Shown: positions 1 to 9,102, counted from the stretch's first letter. The stretch: DNA of 64,000 nt from Pantoea stewartii subsp. stewartii (GCF_008801695.1 NZ_VZPF01000007.1:1-64000); one strand, 5' to 3'. Notes: generated by a model from the sequence alone, not told the origin. Made by a program: numbers and translations.

Positions 1-60
1 GAATATTTTACGGCATTCTCCGCTAATGCTCAGGCGAATATCCCTGAAGGACGTTCTTAA
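1..60 (+). CDS. Possible 3' end of a gene entering from the left
   Basis: Frame 1 is open from the first base for 19 codons and ends in TAA at 58-60, with a tail reading ...NAQANIPEGRS. It could be the C-terminus of a protein encoded to the left. With so few codons I cannot name a family, and chance openness is quite possible. Confidence 0.25.
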   Translation, partial: EYFTAFSANAQANIPEGRS

Positions 61-198
61 CAATTTAACAAGGGTTTACCACAAAATGGTGCTGGTTTAT
101 TAGCGTCAATTTGTGGGGATCCCTCAGCCCCAAAGCCACCCCATCAGAATCTGTGATAATGGAGAGGTGAAAGTGAAGAAGGTTTAAGGGCGAGAAAT

Positions 199-622
199 TT
201 ACAGAAATGTAGGCGTACAAAGAGAACCGTAATGACGAACAAGGACGACTCGGTTGGCAGGACGATGCGCCCGGTTTATCGGCCAGTCAGCAATAACGTC
301 CAGGACATGCCGGAAATCGCTTTCAGATTCCACATCGTTCAGTTTGCACGTCCCTATCAGGCTGCACATCAGCGCCATCGCGGACTGACGGCCAGGCGAA
401 GCGGCCGCGCTCCAGCCGTTTGGCCAGCAGGCACAGCCCGTCACTGGCAGACCACAGCCGTATGATCTGACTGCCGCTGCGGCCCGGGAAGATGAAGACG
501 TGGCCGGACATCGGATCGTCTTTCAGCGTCGTCTGCACTTTTGTGGCGAGGCCATTGAAACCGTTACGCATGTCGGTGATACCGGCAACCAGCCAGATTT
601 TGGTGCCTGTTGGTAACGGGAT
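199..622 (-). pseudogene. IS66 TnpB fragment joined to TnpC C-terminus
   Basis: Residues such as DMRNGFNGLA, DDPMSGHVFIF and CLLAKRLERGRFAW are diagnostic of IS66 TnpB (IS66 Orf2). The fragment stops resembling TnpB near position 376. From about 378 a different frame carries the IS66 TnpC C-terminal signature (LIGTCKLNDVESESDFRHV). The expected TnpB start, next to the TnpA stop at 622-624, is not a usual start codon. Nothing here would be functional. Confidence 0.75.
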
Positions 623-760
623 TACCGTTTGAACGCCTGTATCAGCAGGGTCAGCAGATTTTTGCTGACAGTGCCCTTGAGGCAGAGCGTTCCGTGCCGG
701 AACGTTACCTCACAGCCAATATTAAGGGTTCCCGGGTCCTCTGCGAGTGGCTCTGACTAT
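622..760 (-). pseudogene. IS66 TnpA (Orf1) C-terminal remnant
   Basis: On the minus strand this reads ...CEVTFRHGTLCLKGTVS followed by KNLLTLLIQAFKR and TAA at 622-624, the usual end of IS66 OrfA. The N-terminal helix-turn-helix part is not recognisable upstream of about 760, so only the 3' end survives. It belongs to the deleted element described above. Confidence 0.65.
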
Positions 761-1039
761 ACGGCAGCTGCATCGAGAGTCACAGGAAGTAGCTGAGGAC
801 TCTCTGAAGAGAGTAATAGCAGCTTTCCCTCACGCTATTGTTGGTGCCATTTAAACAACAGATTGGCGTAAGTGCCATTGCAAGCGCCAGCTTTTAAATG
901 AATTTCCCGGGTTCGCAGGGGGCAGCAACGCGCTGCTGTTTAAATTCAGGAGAATAATCAGGGCAGTCTTTACGCCTGCCGGGAGTCATATTTTTCTGCA
1001 TATCTGACACTTCGGTTCCCACTACTTATTTGGTGAACA

Positions 1040-1813
1040 TCACTTTGTCGGATGCTTCAGATTATGAGCAGACAGTTTGCGCTGTACGCTTACCTTTTTT
1101 GCATTATTCAGGGTGATTATTATGGCGCTTGTCGCGAGGGTGATAAGGAAAATACCCAATGCAATCATCGCATTAAATCCATAACCTTTAAAAAGCATTA
1201 AACCGGCGATACACCCGGACAAAAATGAAAAGACGGTGGTCAGATGGGTATGCAACTGTTTCTGTGCAAAACGTCTGTCGCAGGGTTCGGCACGAGAAAC
1301 GAACGAAGAGACGTACGTGCCAAGTGCAATTCCGGCATCAGTAAGCGTACCTGTGATATGTGTTGATCGAACACGACCATTTGAGAGTTGAGTAGACGTC
1401 GCATTATGCAATCCCATCAGGAAAGCCAGCATCAATAATACTTCGCCATTATACTCAGGAGAATAAAACATTTTCTCAAACAGCGAAGCAGACGTCAGAG
1501 CAATTCCTTCAGCCAGGATAATCTGACAAAAAACCGTCCTTATTTTCCGCCTTTCTCCGGCAATGATAAATAATCTTGCCGACGTGCATCCAACAACAAA
1601 CGCCATAATTAATCCAGCAAGAAAGATGAGGCTGTCAAAATCGGATGTAAAAACTTCAGTTGAAATTTGAGAGGTATTTCCACTCATATGTGACGGAAAA
1701 AAACCAAACGCGCCAAGCGCCATGGCATTAAGAATACCTGCCGTTGTCGCTAATGCCAGAGCAAGATAACGGTCTTCGGTATGTGAACGCAATTTCTTCT
1801 TTTTTATCAGCAT
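1040..1813 (-). CDS. DUF1275 (YoaK-like) inner-membrane protein
   Basis: This 257-residue protein belongs to the DUF1275/YoaK family of small polytopic membrane proteins with no settled function. What shows this is the conserved first-helix region GILNAMALGAFGFFPSHMSGNT, in which the SHMSGN motif is the family hallmark, followed by about five further hydrophobic segments. Length is close to the family norm of 220-260. The N-terminus is strongly basic (MLIKKKKLRSH), as expected for a cytoplasmic start. An AGGGGA ribosome site lies about 6 bases before the ATG. It stands alone between the IS66 remnant and a 334-base spacer, so it is probably monocistronic. No substrate can be inferred. Confidence 0.8.
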   Translation of the reverse strand: MLIKKKKLRSHTEDRYLALALATTAGILNAMALGAFGFFPSHMSGNTSQISTEVFTSDFDSLIFLAGLIMAFVVGCTSARLFIIAGERRKIRTVFCQIILAEGIALTSASLFEKMFYSPEYNGEVLLMLAFLMGLHNATSTQLSNGRVRSTHITGTLTDAGIALGTYVSSFVSRAEPCDRRFAQKQLHTHLTTVFSFLSGCIAGLMLFKGYGFNAMIALGIFLITLATSAIIITLNNAKKVSVQRKLSAHNLKHPTK

Positions 1814-2147
1814 ATGATTCCCCTGTTACTGTTTTTCCGCACCATTTATGATTTCGCCTGTTGTAGATTTTTTAGCATAGTCGGTTTTAAGAAACGTAAC
1901 GGTAAATACAGACTAGTCTGGACAGATAACACCCTAATTATATTGATATTTACAGTTATTTACAGGAAACGAAAAGGCGCGTAAAAATGTTAAAAATGGG
2001 TGTTCGCAGTTGATTTAATAAAACAACGAAAGACTGTTTCGCTTGTTTCCCCAGCCATGTGCTTTAACAACACTTCATGTTTATGGCAGGATACGCAACC
2101 AAACCCGTAACTGTGCAGACTGTCAGTCATATTTTTAAGGTTGTATC
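1814..2147. other. Intergenic spacer with 12-bp palindrome
   Basis: This 334-base gap separates the divergent DUF1275 gene and the small membrane protein at 2148. It is AT-rich and presumably holds both promoters. The only structured element I see is a perfect 12-bp palindrome, CAGACTAGTCTG, at 1909-1920. It could be an operator half-pair, but I cannot link it to a regulator. Confidence 0.4.
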
Positions 2148-2480
2148 ATGGCAAAAGTTGGTCCTAAATTTATTGTTCCTGTAATTATTGTGCTGGCTTG
2201 CCTGGCCTGGTGGCTCGTTCCGCATTATGATGCGGAAGAGGAAGCTTATTATGTATCAGTGCTCTGTGCAGTGCCTCAGCAAAATGAACATCAGATATAC
2301 AATGCAATGAATAATGCTATCGAAGGCAGTAACTCTGATTATGCATTGCAAAAAATCCATTTTATCCCGGGACTGGCTAAACGTGTCATCACTGTCTGGA
2401 AAAATCTGACGCCCGACCAGCAGCAACTCGCCGCGAGTAATAACACGCAGTGCCAGCACTTGCTCACCCACAATAAATAA
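2148..2480 (+). CDS. Hypothetical membrane-anchored small protein
   Basis: The product is 110 residues. After MAKVGPK comes one hydrophobic segment (residues about 7-25, IVPVIIVLACLAWWLVP), then a soluble tail with two cysteines (in VLCAVPQQ and in NTQCQH). This predicts a signal anchor with the tail in the periplasm, where the cysteines could pair. I do not recognise the family. It lies 22 bases upstream of the RidA-type gene in the same orientation, so the two may be co-transcribed. Confidence 0.55.
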   Translation: MAKVGPKFIVPVIIVLACLAWWLVPHYDAEEEAYYVSVLCAVPQQNEHQIYNAMNNAIEGSNSDYALQKIHFIPGLAKRVITVWKNLTPDQQQLAASNNTQCQHLLTHNK

Positions 2481-2502
2481 CTGCGCAAAGGGTCACTTAA
2501 TC

Positions 2503-2874
2503 ATGCTGCAACGCAAAAACTACGCTGCGCTGGGCCAAATAACAGCGCCATATGTCCACGCCGTCAGCCATAACGGAACACTGTATGTTTCAGGCCTTAC
2601 CGCCCACGGCACGACAGCAAGCCAGCGTGACATAGCAGCTCAGGCAGAAGCGATATTCGATCAGCTTGAGGTTATCGCCAGCGCTGAGCAAACGTCGTTA
2701 GAGAATTTGATAAAGGTGACCCTGTTCATTACTTCATTCACTGATATTGATGCGCTTCGTAAGGTATTGTTTAAACGCTATGGCACCGCTCTCCCAGCCA
2801 GTTCACTGGTTCAGGTTAACGCCCTCTTTGCACCTGAATTGTTAATTGAGATTGAGGCGATCATTGCACTTTAA
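2503..2874 (+). CDS. RidA/YjgF family protein
   Basis: This 123-residue protein of the RidA (YjgF/YER057c/UK114) superfamily would act in the cytosol. Archetypal members hydrolyse reactive enamine/imine intermediates made by PLP enzymes. The family pattern is visible: YAPYVHAV-HNGTLYVSGL near the start, the IFDQLEVIASAEQTSLENLIKVTLFIT core, and the C-terminal LVQVNALFAPELLIEIEAIIAL strand-helix. The usual substrate-binding Arg of RidA proper (in the C-xR segment) is not evident, so this is better called a RidA-subfamily protein than RidA itself. It follows the small membrane protein by 22 bases. Confidence 0.8.
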   Translation: MLQRKNYAALGQITAPYVHAVSHNGTLYVSGLTAHGTTASQRDIAAQAEAIFDQLEVIASAEQTSLENLIKVTLFITSFTDIDALRKVLFKRYGTALPASSLVQVNALFAPELLIEIEAIIAL

Positions 2875-3416
2875 GAAAAGTTCGCCCTGCCCTTTTCATA
2901 CGTGTAATGTCACCAACGGGTAAGAACATGCTTTTCGTACAGCATGTTCTTAATGTATTTTCCATCTCCTATCCTTTTCTGACTTCACATCGTTTCAGAT
3001 AAGTACGGTACACGTTTGCTCTGCACGTTGACGTGGTATTCCTCTTATGACGCCGGCTTTTATACTTTCCCCTCCTGGCTATCTGGTTTTCAGGCATGCT
3101 CAATGCGAAAGATGCTGGCTGGCTATTAATATTGCAGCGATCGCGCTTGTATTCATACTGACGAAAGCTTTTTGACATGCCATACAGATATGCCACATTG
3201 TCGTTGCGATATGAATAACAAACCGAGTGGCTGACGTTTCGCAGCTCGCTTATCAACCTGTCGCATACCTGTCATAACCAGAATTGCGGTTTATCTGCAT
3301 AAGGCTTTCTCATTCAGACAAACTTGCTGGGCCTGTCAAAATGGAGCTGACTAGTGAAGTCCTATTTCGCGTGGGCCTGCGTAAAAGGGATTCATTCAGA
3401 AACCCATGACATGTGA

Positions 3417-3436
3417 ATTTCAGCCTGAAATCGCCA
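3417..3436 (+). promoter_or_regulatory. parS-type ParB site 1
   Basis: ATTTCA, three bases, TGAAAT, then CGCCA: two inverted ATTTCA heptamer-type A boxes, with the right one running into a TCGCCA hexamer (B box). That is the same arrangement as the strong half of the P1 plasmid parS. Ten bases downstream an iteron copy begins. Confidence 0.7.
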
Positions 3437-3445
3437 AAGAGAAGC

Positions 3446-4239
3446 ACTGATTACAGTGAATGTTTGAGTATTCACTGTAGTCAGTTCGCGTGAATAGATG
3501 ACTGCGTTATTGGCACGCTTATTCTAGGAACAGATAAAAAAGACGGATAACAGCGATGCTGCGGCGATGTTAAGATCGAGGCAAGTGGCAGCTCTAAACC
3601 GCTTGATATTAAGGTCATTGAGCCGGCCTGAAAGACAAGCGCGCTGAACATGAATCACGGACAGCAATACGGGTACCGCAGGCTTGCGATATGCAGCAAG
3701 CCGCTAAAATGTCACGGTCATCTTAGCTGGACGCGCATTTTATAGTGCCGTGATTTCTTTAGTTTAACTTTTACCCGATTTCGCTTTGCGGCCTTCCGGA
3801 TTATATTAATTCTGTATTTCTTCAATAACGATGCGAGTCAGTTTCAGCGTGATGAGTGGTAAAATACTGACTCAGGCGCGTAACCGCATTCACGGCTTAG
3901 CTTTTAGCGTCCGCCCGGAAAGGTTGATGACCAAATTTCAGCCTGAAATCGCCAAACTCATTTGGCTCACTGATTACAGTGAACACGTAGCAGACGTCCA
4001 CTGTAATCAGTAATCAACTGCATTTTTACATATAGCCCCTCCAGGCTAAGCAAGAGATCTCATGTCATTGCCATACTCATCCCAGGCTGCGCACCGCGCC
4101 GTCAGTAAACGGCATATTCCTGACTAACAGCGGTACCAATGCGTGGCAAGTGATTCACTGTAATCTGTAGTGTGAAGCATCGGCAAGCGTCAAAGCCTGA
4201 GCAACATGCTCAGGGCACCTGAATACTGATTACAGTGAA
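3446..4239. repeat. Left iteron field (6 copies, mixed orientation)
   Basis: Copies or one-mismatch variants of the 15-mer TTCACTGTAATCAGT or its complement occur at 3446-3460 (-), 3471-3485 (+, variant), 3969-3983 (-), 3997-4011 (+, variant), 4154-4168 (+, variant) and 4225-4239 (-). They are the same repeat that surrounds repA. They lie on the far side of parAB and interleave with parS sites, so RepA and ParB could bind side by side here. Confidence 0.75.
3935..3954 (+). promoter_or_regulatory. parS-type ParB site 2
   Basis: An exact copy of the 20-bp core of site 1 (ATTTCA-GCC-TGAAATCGCCA), again followed about 15 bases later by an iteron. The conserved spacing of parS followed by iteron suggests duplication of a compound unit. 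Confidence 0.7.
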
Positions 4240-4720
4240 TTCAATATTAAAACCTGAGCTCCCATCGCTTTGTTCTTTTGAACATGATTAGCCGGAGCAG
4301 ATGTAATAAGCCTTTCTTTGTTTTCTAAAAGTGAGATTAAAGCCAATGATGGTGTCACCTGCATTCTGGTGCCTGAAACGTTTTGCGGCCGATTCAACAG
4401 CAATGATACTGACGCAACCCGCAGGCTTAAGCGGTTTTATTGATACACCGCGAATTTGCATCATCATTCACAGCGCCTTACAGAAAACGGGGTGATATCA
4501 TTTGTCTCACCTTTCCTCACTCGCTGGCCCCAGTCCTGCAGTGTGCGGGCGACTACAGGCTTCACTTTTAAAGAAAGGAGGGATGAGGGCGCTAATCAGC
4601 GTGTGAAAGAGATTCGGCCAAAATCGTGATGGTGCCATGCATTGACAACTTTGGCTTACTCATTACCAAATACTTTCCCGTTAGCACATCATCATACAGA
4701 GTGATTTATCCATCACAGCC

Positions 4721-4751
4721 TTAGTTATCCACTTTTTCTGTGGATAACTAA
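4721..4751. other. 12-bp inverted repeat carrying two DnaA-box cores
   Basis: TTAGTTATCCAC at 4721-4732 and its exact complement at 4740-4751 flank a 7-base spacer. The right arm with its spacer contains a consensus DnaA box on the minus strand (TTATCCACA, 4739-4747). The left arm holds a one-mismatch box (TTATCCACT, 4725-4733). It could be an initiator site or simply a stem-loop; there is no gene immediately upstream that needs a terminator. Confidence 0.55.
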
Positions 4752-4883
4752 GGGATATTTTCTGTATATCGTCATTATTGATAATTTTATTGTTTATCAG
4801 ATTTTCTCGCGGCAAATAAGTTTAGTGAGGATACGGTGTCAGCTCATATCGATGAGGTTTACATTGCTGGCAGTTTTAGAAAA

Positions 4884-4903
4884 ATTTCAGGGTGAAATCG
4901 CCA
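4884..4903 (+). promoter_or_regulatory. parS-type ParB site 3
   Basis: ATTTCA-GGG-TGAAATCGCCA: the same A-box palindrome and B-box hexamer with a different central triplet. It is the copy closest in sequence to the P1 parS right arm as I remember it (ATTTCAAGGTGAAATCGCCA). Confidence 0.7.
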
Positions 4904-5175
4904 AAATAAAAGCTATATAATACAAGCATATATAAGAGAAAATCGCAAATTTATCGCCGTTATAGCGTAACATCAAAGCATTCCATCACTCCTTCAAACT
5001 ATCCTTTTAGTACGAACAGTCGAGAGACAGCACGAAGAGCTGATAAAAGCGTAAGCGGTTGAACAAATATCATCCATAAGATGATTATAAGACCGGATTT
5101 CTGAACGTCAGGCTTTCATTACAGTCTTACAGATCATGCACAATTTCGACCAGCACAACCAAGACCCGAAACAGA

Positions 5176-5189
5176 ATTTCGGGCGAAAT
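5176..5189. promoter_or_regulatory. Degenerate parS-like palindrome
   Basis: ATTTCGGGCGAAAT keeps the ATTTC...GAAAT symmetry but has a shorter centre and no TCGCCA hexamer. It may be a weak or decayed ParB site; it lies 82 bases from a full site. Confidence 0.35.
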
Positions 5190-5257
5190 TTTACGGCAAT
5201 GAGATAAAAAAGAACTTATTTTTCAATATATTAATCTCGACAATGAAGACTATTAGA

Positions 5258-5281
5258 TGGCGATTTCAGCCTGAAATTGCG
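5258..5281 (-). promoter_or_regulatory. parS-type ParB site 4, nearest parB
   Basis: TGGCGA runs into ATTTCA-GCC-TGAAAT and then TGCGA. In the minus direction it is a good match; a B-box (TGGCGA/TCGCCA) is intact on one side and nearly intact on the other. It lies about 80 bases beyond the parB stop, the position of parS in P1-type partition loci. Confidence 0.7.
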
Positions 5282-5362
5282 AGTGTAAATAGCAGCATAA
5301 ACAAAGCAGGAAGGGAGGAAAGAAACCAGGCAAAGGCTATTTGCCTGGTCAGGGTTAGACGC

Positions 5363-6334
5363 TCATCGTGTCATGAATTTTTTCAGGGTTTCTGAGATCA
5401 CTTTATCCAGCTCATCCTGCAGCTCTTTAGACTGGCGATTAAATTCATAACTGAACATCCTTCCTCGCGTTTTTTTACGCGCAAAACGATCTTTATCTGC
5501 GAAAGACCACAGCGCAATGGCAGTGGTTTTGTCTTTTTCGGGCTCTTTAATCAACGTCTGGCTACCCTGACGGATTAAGCGAAGAATATTATTCTTTAGC
5601 TCATCTTCAGCTAAATTTTCACGCGCTCTGACCACATCGATTTCAGCAGAAATCGCATTAATCAATGCGTCAACTGATTGCCCTGTTTCACTGAGCTTGT
5701 CTGAAGCCTGGAGCAGAGCTTTATAATCAGGATAAGTCAGTTCAGATTGATTGGGGAAAAGCGAAATCAGATCGGCAGGCACACTCGCCGCCTGTAATGC
5801 ACGGGTCACTTTAGCCTGAGACAGCCCCTGATTTTCAGCTATTTCTTTTTGTGAAAGTCCGCCTTCTTTAAGCGCAAGCAAACGCATGCCGACCTCACGT
5901 AAATTATGTTCGCGCGCCGTCTGTATATCCTGAGCAAGCTTGCGTGCCTCATCTGACGTGATTGCAGCATCGGTAACCAACACATCAAGACCGGTTTTAC
6001 AGTGCAACGCTGCGGCCCGTCGCCTTGAACCATCCAGTATCTCGATACGTTCGTCCTGCATGATGCCAATGGCAGGAAAAAACTGCTGGAGTTTGATGGT
6101 ACGAATAATGTCGCGTAATGAATCAGGTGTAAGACCAGACTGGTCGCGACCATTGGTTTCCATATTTACGAAGGTTTTAGCAGCCACTTCGCTGGCAGGT
6201 ATATGATTAAACCTGAACACGGCGCGTTTCCCCGTCGAAAGCACAAAGGTTTGTGAGGGGAGTTCAGAGGATTTTTCGGTAGTTAACGGCGTCTGGCTGA
6301 AGGTTCGACCAATCGTTATTCTTTTTGCACTCAT
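5363..6334 (-). CDS. parB: ParB, centromere-binding partition protein (P1 type)
   Basis: This 323-residue DNA-binding protein would load on parS sites and couple them to ParA for plasmid segregation. It has an N-terminal ParB/Sulfiredoxin-like domain: the GRDQSGLTPDSLRDIIRTI stretch, then the ERIEILDGSRRRAAAL motif typical of P1-family ParB. A central helix-turn-helix (GGLSQKEIAENQGLSQAKVTRALQAASVP, about residues 155-185) follows, then a C-terminal dimerisation segment. Length matches P1 ParB (333). It begins 7 bases after parA ends, so parA and parB form an operon. The proposed targets lie directly downstream. Confidence 0.93.
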   Translation of the reverse strand: MSAKRITIGRTFSQTPLTTEKSSELPSQTFVLSTGKRAVFRFNHIPASEVAAKTFVNMETNGRDQSGLTPDSLRDIIRTIKLQQFFPAIGIMQDERIEILDGSRRRAAALHCKTGLDVLVTDAAITSDEARKLAQDIQTAREHNLREVGMRLLALKEGGLSQKEIAENQGLSQAKVTRALQAASVPADLISLFPNQSELTYPDYKALLQASDKLSETGQSVDALINAISAEIDVVRARENLAEDELKNNILRLIRQGSQTLIKEPEKDKTTAIALWSFADKDRFARKKTRGRMFSYEFNRQSKELQDELDKVISETLKKFMTR

Positions 6335-6341
6335 AAAAACC

Positions 6342-7541
6342 TCAGTTCAGGCGAATAAATTCGATGCGGTCAAAAACCGCTTTTGCAAAATCTTCAGCGG
6401 CAGAACGCGCATTTTTTAGCGCTTCGCTGCTGCCCACATAGGTGGATGGATTAGCAGATATAACGGTGTCAAATGACTCTCCACATCGTTCAAAACCATC
6501 CAGTCGCGGAAGCGTTGCATCTAACATATCGCCGCCAAAAATTTCTTTAGCGAGACTGTGACACAGCTTATGGTCAGCTTTATTCGAGAGTTTCGACATA
6601 AAGCCGATATTTCCCTGAAGGCGACACTCTGCCCCCGATTCTTCAATGATGCCAATCAACTCAGGTAAACGCGTCAGATATTTGAGAGTAGAATGAAAAT
6701 CCACCTGTGCAGGCGGCACCGGCGTCATGAGAAGATCAGAAGCAGCAATCGCGTTCTTTAAAAAGGCATCCAGATGGGGACCACTGTCGATGAAGATAAA
6801 GTCGTAATCTTTTTTGAGTTTTGAGACAACATTGTCATAAAGTACTGAATGAACATTCTGTCCTGGAAGATGCGTGGCACAGAGCTCATCCCAGCTAGAT
6901 GCAATAAACGCATCATCGATGGAGGCGGGTAGCACATCCACGCCCGGAATGATGGACGATACGATAAACTCATTCACCAGCTCGTCACGGCTCACGTTCT
7001 GTAGCATGGCCTGCGCGGCCGTAGCCTCAACCAAACCGACTGAGCGTTCATGATTTAAAAACATGGTCGCTGAGGATTGTGGGTCAAGATCGATAACCAG
7101 AATGCGCAGGTCTTCATAGAGCAGGTGAGAGTGAGCGCGAAGCGCATGCGCCAGAGAAACTGTCGAAACGGTCTTAGATACGCCGCCTTTTAAATTTCCG
7201 ACAAACAACGTAAAGGCTTCAGGATGGCGATCACGGTATTTCGGTACGCCGCGATGGTGATAGATATCAATGATATTCTGTATGGACATGGCGTATTTGA
7301 CCGAACTTCCCGCAGCACGCTTATCAAACTGGTAGCCACTTTCTTCCATCTCATTGACAGCATAATCCACACTGGCGCGGGTTAATTTTGGCAGTTTAGC
7401 CAGCGCAGCCTTCGCATAAATCTGGTAATAACTGTTTTCCTGTAACTCAAGCTTTTGCGCCTGAATTTGTTCAGTAAGGCTCAATAGCATCCGTTCAGAA
7501 CGCTGAGCAACTTTCATGACCTGACTGTCATCGTTAGCCAT
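6342..7541 (-). CDS. parA: ParA, partition ATPase (type Ia, P1-like)
   Basis: This 399-residue Walker-type ATPase would move plasmid copies over the nucleoid. The deviant Walker A box is NLKGGVSKTVST (about residues 114-125), the A' box is VIDLDPQSSATM, and the B region is YDFIFIDSGPHLD. The roughly 100-residue N-terminal extension contains a helix-turn-helix-like segment (LTRASVDYAVNEMEESGYQFDK), which marks type Ia ParAs that also repress their own promoter. Length matches P1 ParA (398). A promoter and an inverted repeat lie just upstream of the start. Confidence 0.95.
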   Translation of the reverse strand: MANDDSQVMKVAQRSERMLLSLTEQIQAQKLELQENSYYQIYAKAALAKLPKLTRASVDYAVNEMEESGYQFDKRAAGSSVKYAMSIQNIIDIYHHRGVPKYRDRHPEAFTLFVGNLKGGVSKTVSTVSLAHALRAHSHLLYEDLRILVIDLDPQSSATMFLNHERSVGLVEATAAQAMLQNVSRDELVNEFIVSSIIPGVDVLPASIDDAFIASSWDELCATHLPGQNVHSVLYDNVVSKLKKDYDFIFIDSGPHLDAFLKNAIAASDLLMTPVPPAQVDFHSTLKYLTRLPELIGIIEESGAECRLQGNIGFMSKLSNKADHKLCHSLAKEIFGGDMLDATLPRLDGFERCGESFDTVISANPSTYVGSSEALKNARSAAEDFAKAVFDRIEFIRLN

Positions 7542-7558
7542 ACTTACTCCAGATATGT

Positions 7559-7599
7559 AGGATTTACGACTTTATACCTAAATCCTGCACATCGGGCAA
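7559..7599 (-). promoter_or_regulatory. parAB promoter with ParA operator-like repeat
   Basis: On the minus strand a TTGCCC -35 (7594-7599) and a TATAAA -10 (7571-7576) are 17 bases apart. An 8-bp perfect inverted repeat, AGGATTTA at 7559-7566 and TAAATCCT at 7579-7586, brackets the -10. This fits autorepression by the HTH domain of ParA, as in P1. Confidence 0.6.
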
Positions 7600-7831
7600 G
7601 AATTTATCTTATAAACGCTATCCTGTGTTTAATGCTGAACTTATGATTTATGTGACGCTATACACATAATTTACTGTAATAAGCATCTGCGATGCGTTCA
7701 GAGGTGGACTATACAGGAGGATGAACTTAATCCGTCTCGCCCACACAGCTGGACAAAGATACCGTGAGGCTATCTTCGCTCGGTTTATACAGGAAAAGTA
7801 GAACGTCAGTACGTACAACGAGAAGCGAACA

Positions 7832-8969
7832 TTCACTGTAATCAGTAAAGCCCGCCGATCACATGGGCGCAAAACTGCGTAGCAAAGGGTCAGCAGCTAC
7901 TGCGCTTGTGGCGTCACTGCTGGCGGATGTATTTAACGGGCATCTGACCAGCAGGTGCCTTTTAACCTGTATTCGTTCACTGTAATCAGTAAAAGATTCA
8001 CTGTATTCAGTAGCGGATGAGCGCCGAGCGTGTGGCCAGAATCAGGATGACAGACAGCTAAAACAGCACAGCAGGTGATTCAGCATCAATATCTATTACT
8101 CAGACTCAGCGGGGGCGTTCTGGACCCATCCTGTGTTCACTGAAGCAAGCTGTGTCTCAATGCTAACTCTCTAAAAATCTGACAGAGCGAACATATACAT
8201 CCGCAATGTTCACTATAATCAGTATCCCTTCCAGTTGCCTGCAGATGAAAAGCCTGACCACAGAGATGCCGCTATTTGCCACACGACTTGCTTCTGTCGC
8301 AACAGATGTGGAAAGGCATCGACTAAAACATTCACTGTAATCAGTAAGTGATGCCGGGCCAGCTTTAAGGCCGGACCTGGCGATAAAGGCGTAGCGATAC
8401 AGACCGTGACGAGCCTTTAGCGAAAAATAAACAGGGAAGGGGAATGACGTAAACATTCACTGTAATCAGTAGGAGAAACCCCATACCAGCGTGGCAGTCT
8501 TTGTTGTCGGGTAGAGAAGTCCGGAAGAGGCTTCATCAGCCCGGTCCCCTGAATATTCACTGTAATCAGTAACACTTGCAGCCTTCAGAAGGAGAAAATG
8601 CTCATGGCATCAGGCTGGAAAGGCTATAAGAATGATACATTTCCCAGTAACATTCACTGTAATCAGCAGGAACCTCGTGACGAACAGAGGACAGATTCAC
8701 TGGAATCAGTAAATGCATTTTGTCGGCTTAACCCGTCATAACATTCACTGTAATCAGTGTTCCACTAACCCTGTCACTTTTTTAGTGTGATTGTTCATTA
8801 ATGCCAACGTGTTCAACCCTGCGTTGTCTAACCCAAAAAAATACAAATAAAATCAATTAATTAATAACAATATTCACTATAATCAGTTATATCATTCTCC
8901 ACAAACGTTCACTGTAATCAGTGAAAGGCAGGGCGCGAATAAACGCAGCCAGTATTCACTGTAATCAGC
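7832..8969 (+). repeat. Main iteron array, 13 sparse copies
   Basis: The core is TTCACTGTAATCAGT. Starts are at 7832, 7976, 7997, 8209, 8331, 8456, 8556, 8653, 8696, 8744, 8873, 8908 and 8955; those at 7997, 8209, 8653, 8696, 8873 and 8955 carry one base change. All have the same orientation. Spacing varies from 21 to 212 bases and is often near 35-48 or 97-125, much looser than the back-to-back iterons of most origins. Repeats downstream of repA are a RepFIB feature. Confidence 0.9.
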
Positions 8970-9102
8970 AAGGCGAGGCAAAAAAGGATAAGCAGAAAAT
9001 TAATAAAATAATAGTAAGCGCACACTTACTTGTAAGTCATTGAAATATTATTAAAATAAAATCAGATGGCAGACGTTCCAACAGCATAACTTCAGCGGCG
9101 TT

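Larger units (their letters stand above)
199..765 (-). mobile_element. IS66-family element remnant with internal deletion
   Basis: On the minus strand, pieces of all three IS66 genes occur in the normal order: the TnpA C-terminus (about 760-622), the TnpB N-terminal half (622 to about 376), then the last few dozen residues of TnpC (about 378-199). TnpB breaks off just after the conserved RGRFAWPS-RDG motif. The reading then continues in another frame as a typical TnpC tail (SLIGTCKLNDVE...). An internal deletion of well over 1 kb, joining tnpB to the end of tnpC, explains this. No intact transposase remains, and I could not place the terminal inverted repeats with confidence. Confidence 0.8.
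2875..5362. other. Gene-free region with parS sites and iterons
   Basis: I find no convincing coding region in this 2.5-kb stretch; the frames open here are short and lack family features. It holds at least four P1-type parS palindromes (3417, 3935, 4884 and 5258) and a weaker relative (5176). It also holds six copies of the replicon iteron (3446-4239), and a 12-bp inverted repeat at 4721-4751 with DnaA-box cores. It sits downstream of parB and is best read as the centromere and an accessory iteron field, mixed with decayed sequence. Confidence 0.6.

Noticed and set aside
2969..3256. A 95-codon open frame on the minus strand
   Set aside because: It is basic and low-complexity in character, has no family resemblance or good ribosome site, and lies in a region of decayed sequence.
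3831..4013. A 60-codon open frame on the plus strand
   Set aside because: Its 3' half is a parS site and two iterons; the protein is not like any family.
5940..6206. Open frame opposite parB
   Set aside because: It is a shadow of the parB coding sequence, with atypical composition and no ribosome site.
8163..8456. A 97-codon open frame on the minus strand in the iteron field
   Set aside because: It runs through three iterons and has no recognisable domain, so it is most likely chance.
7832..8969. Regularly recurring 15-base repeats resembling a CRISPR array
   Set aside because: Repeats are too short, spacers vary from 6 to nearly 200 bases, no cas genes are present, and the same repeat surrounds repA. 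They are replicon iterons.
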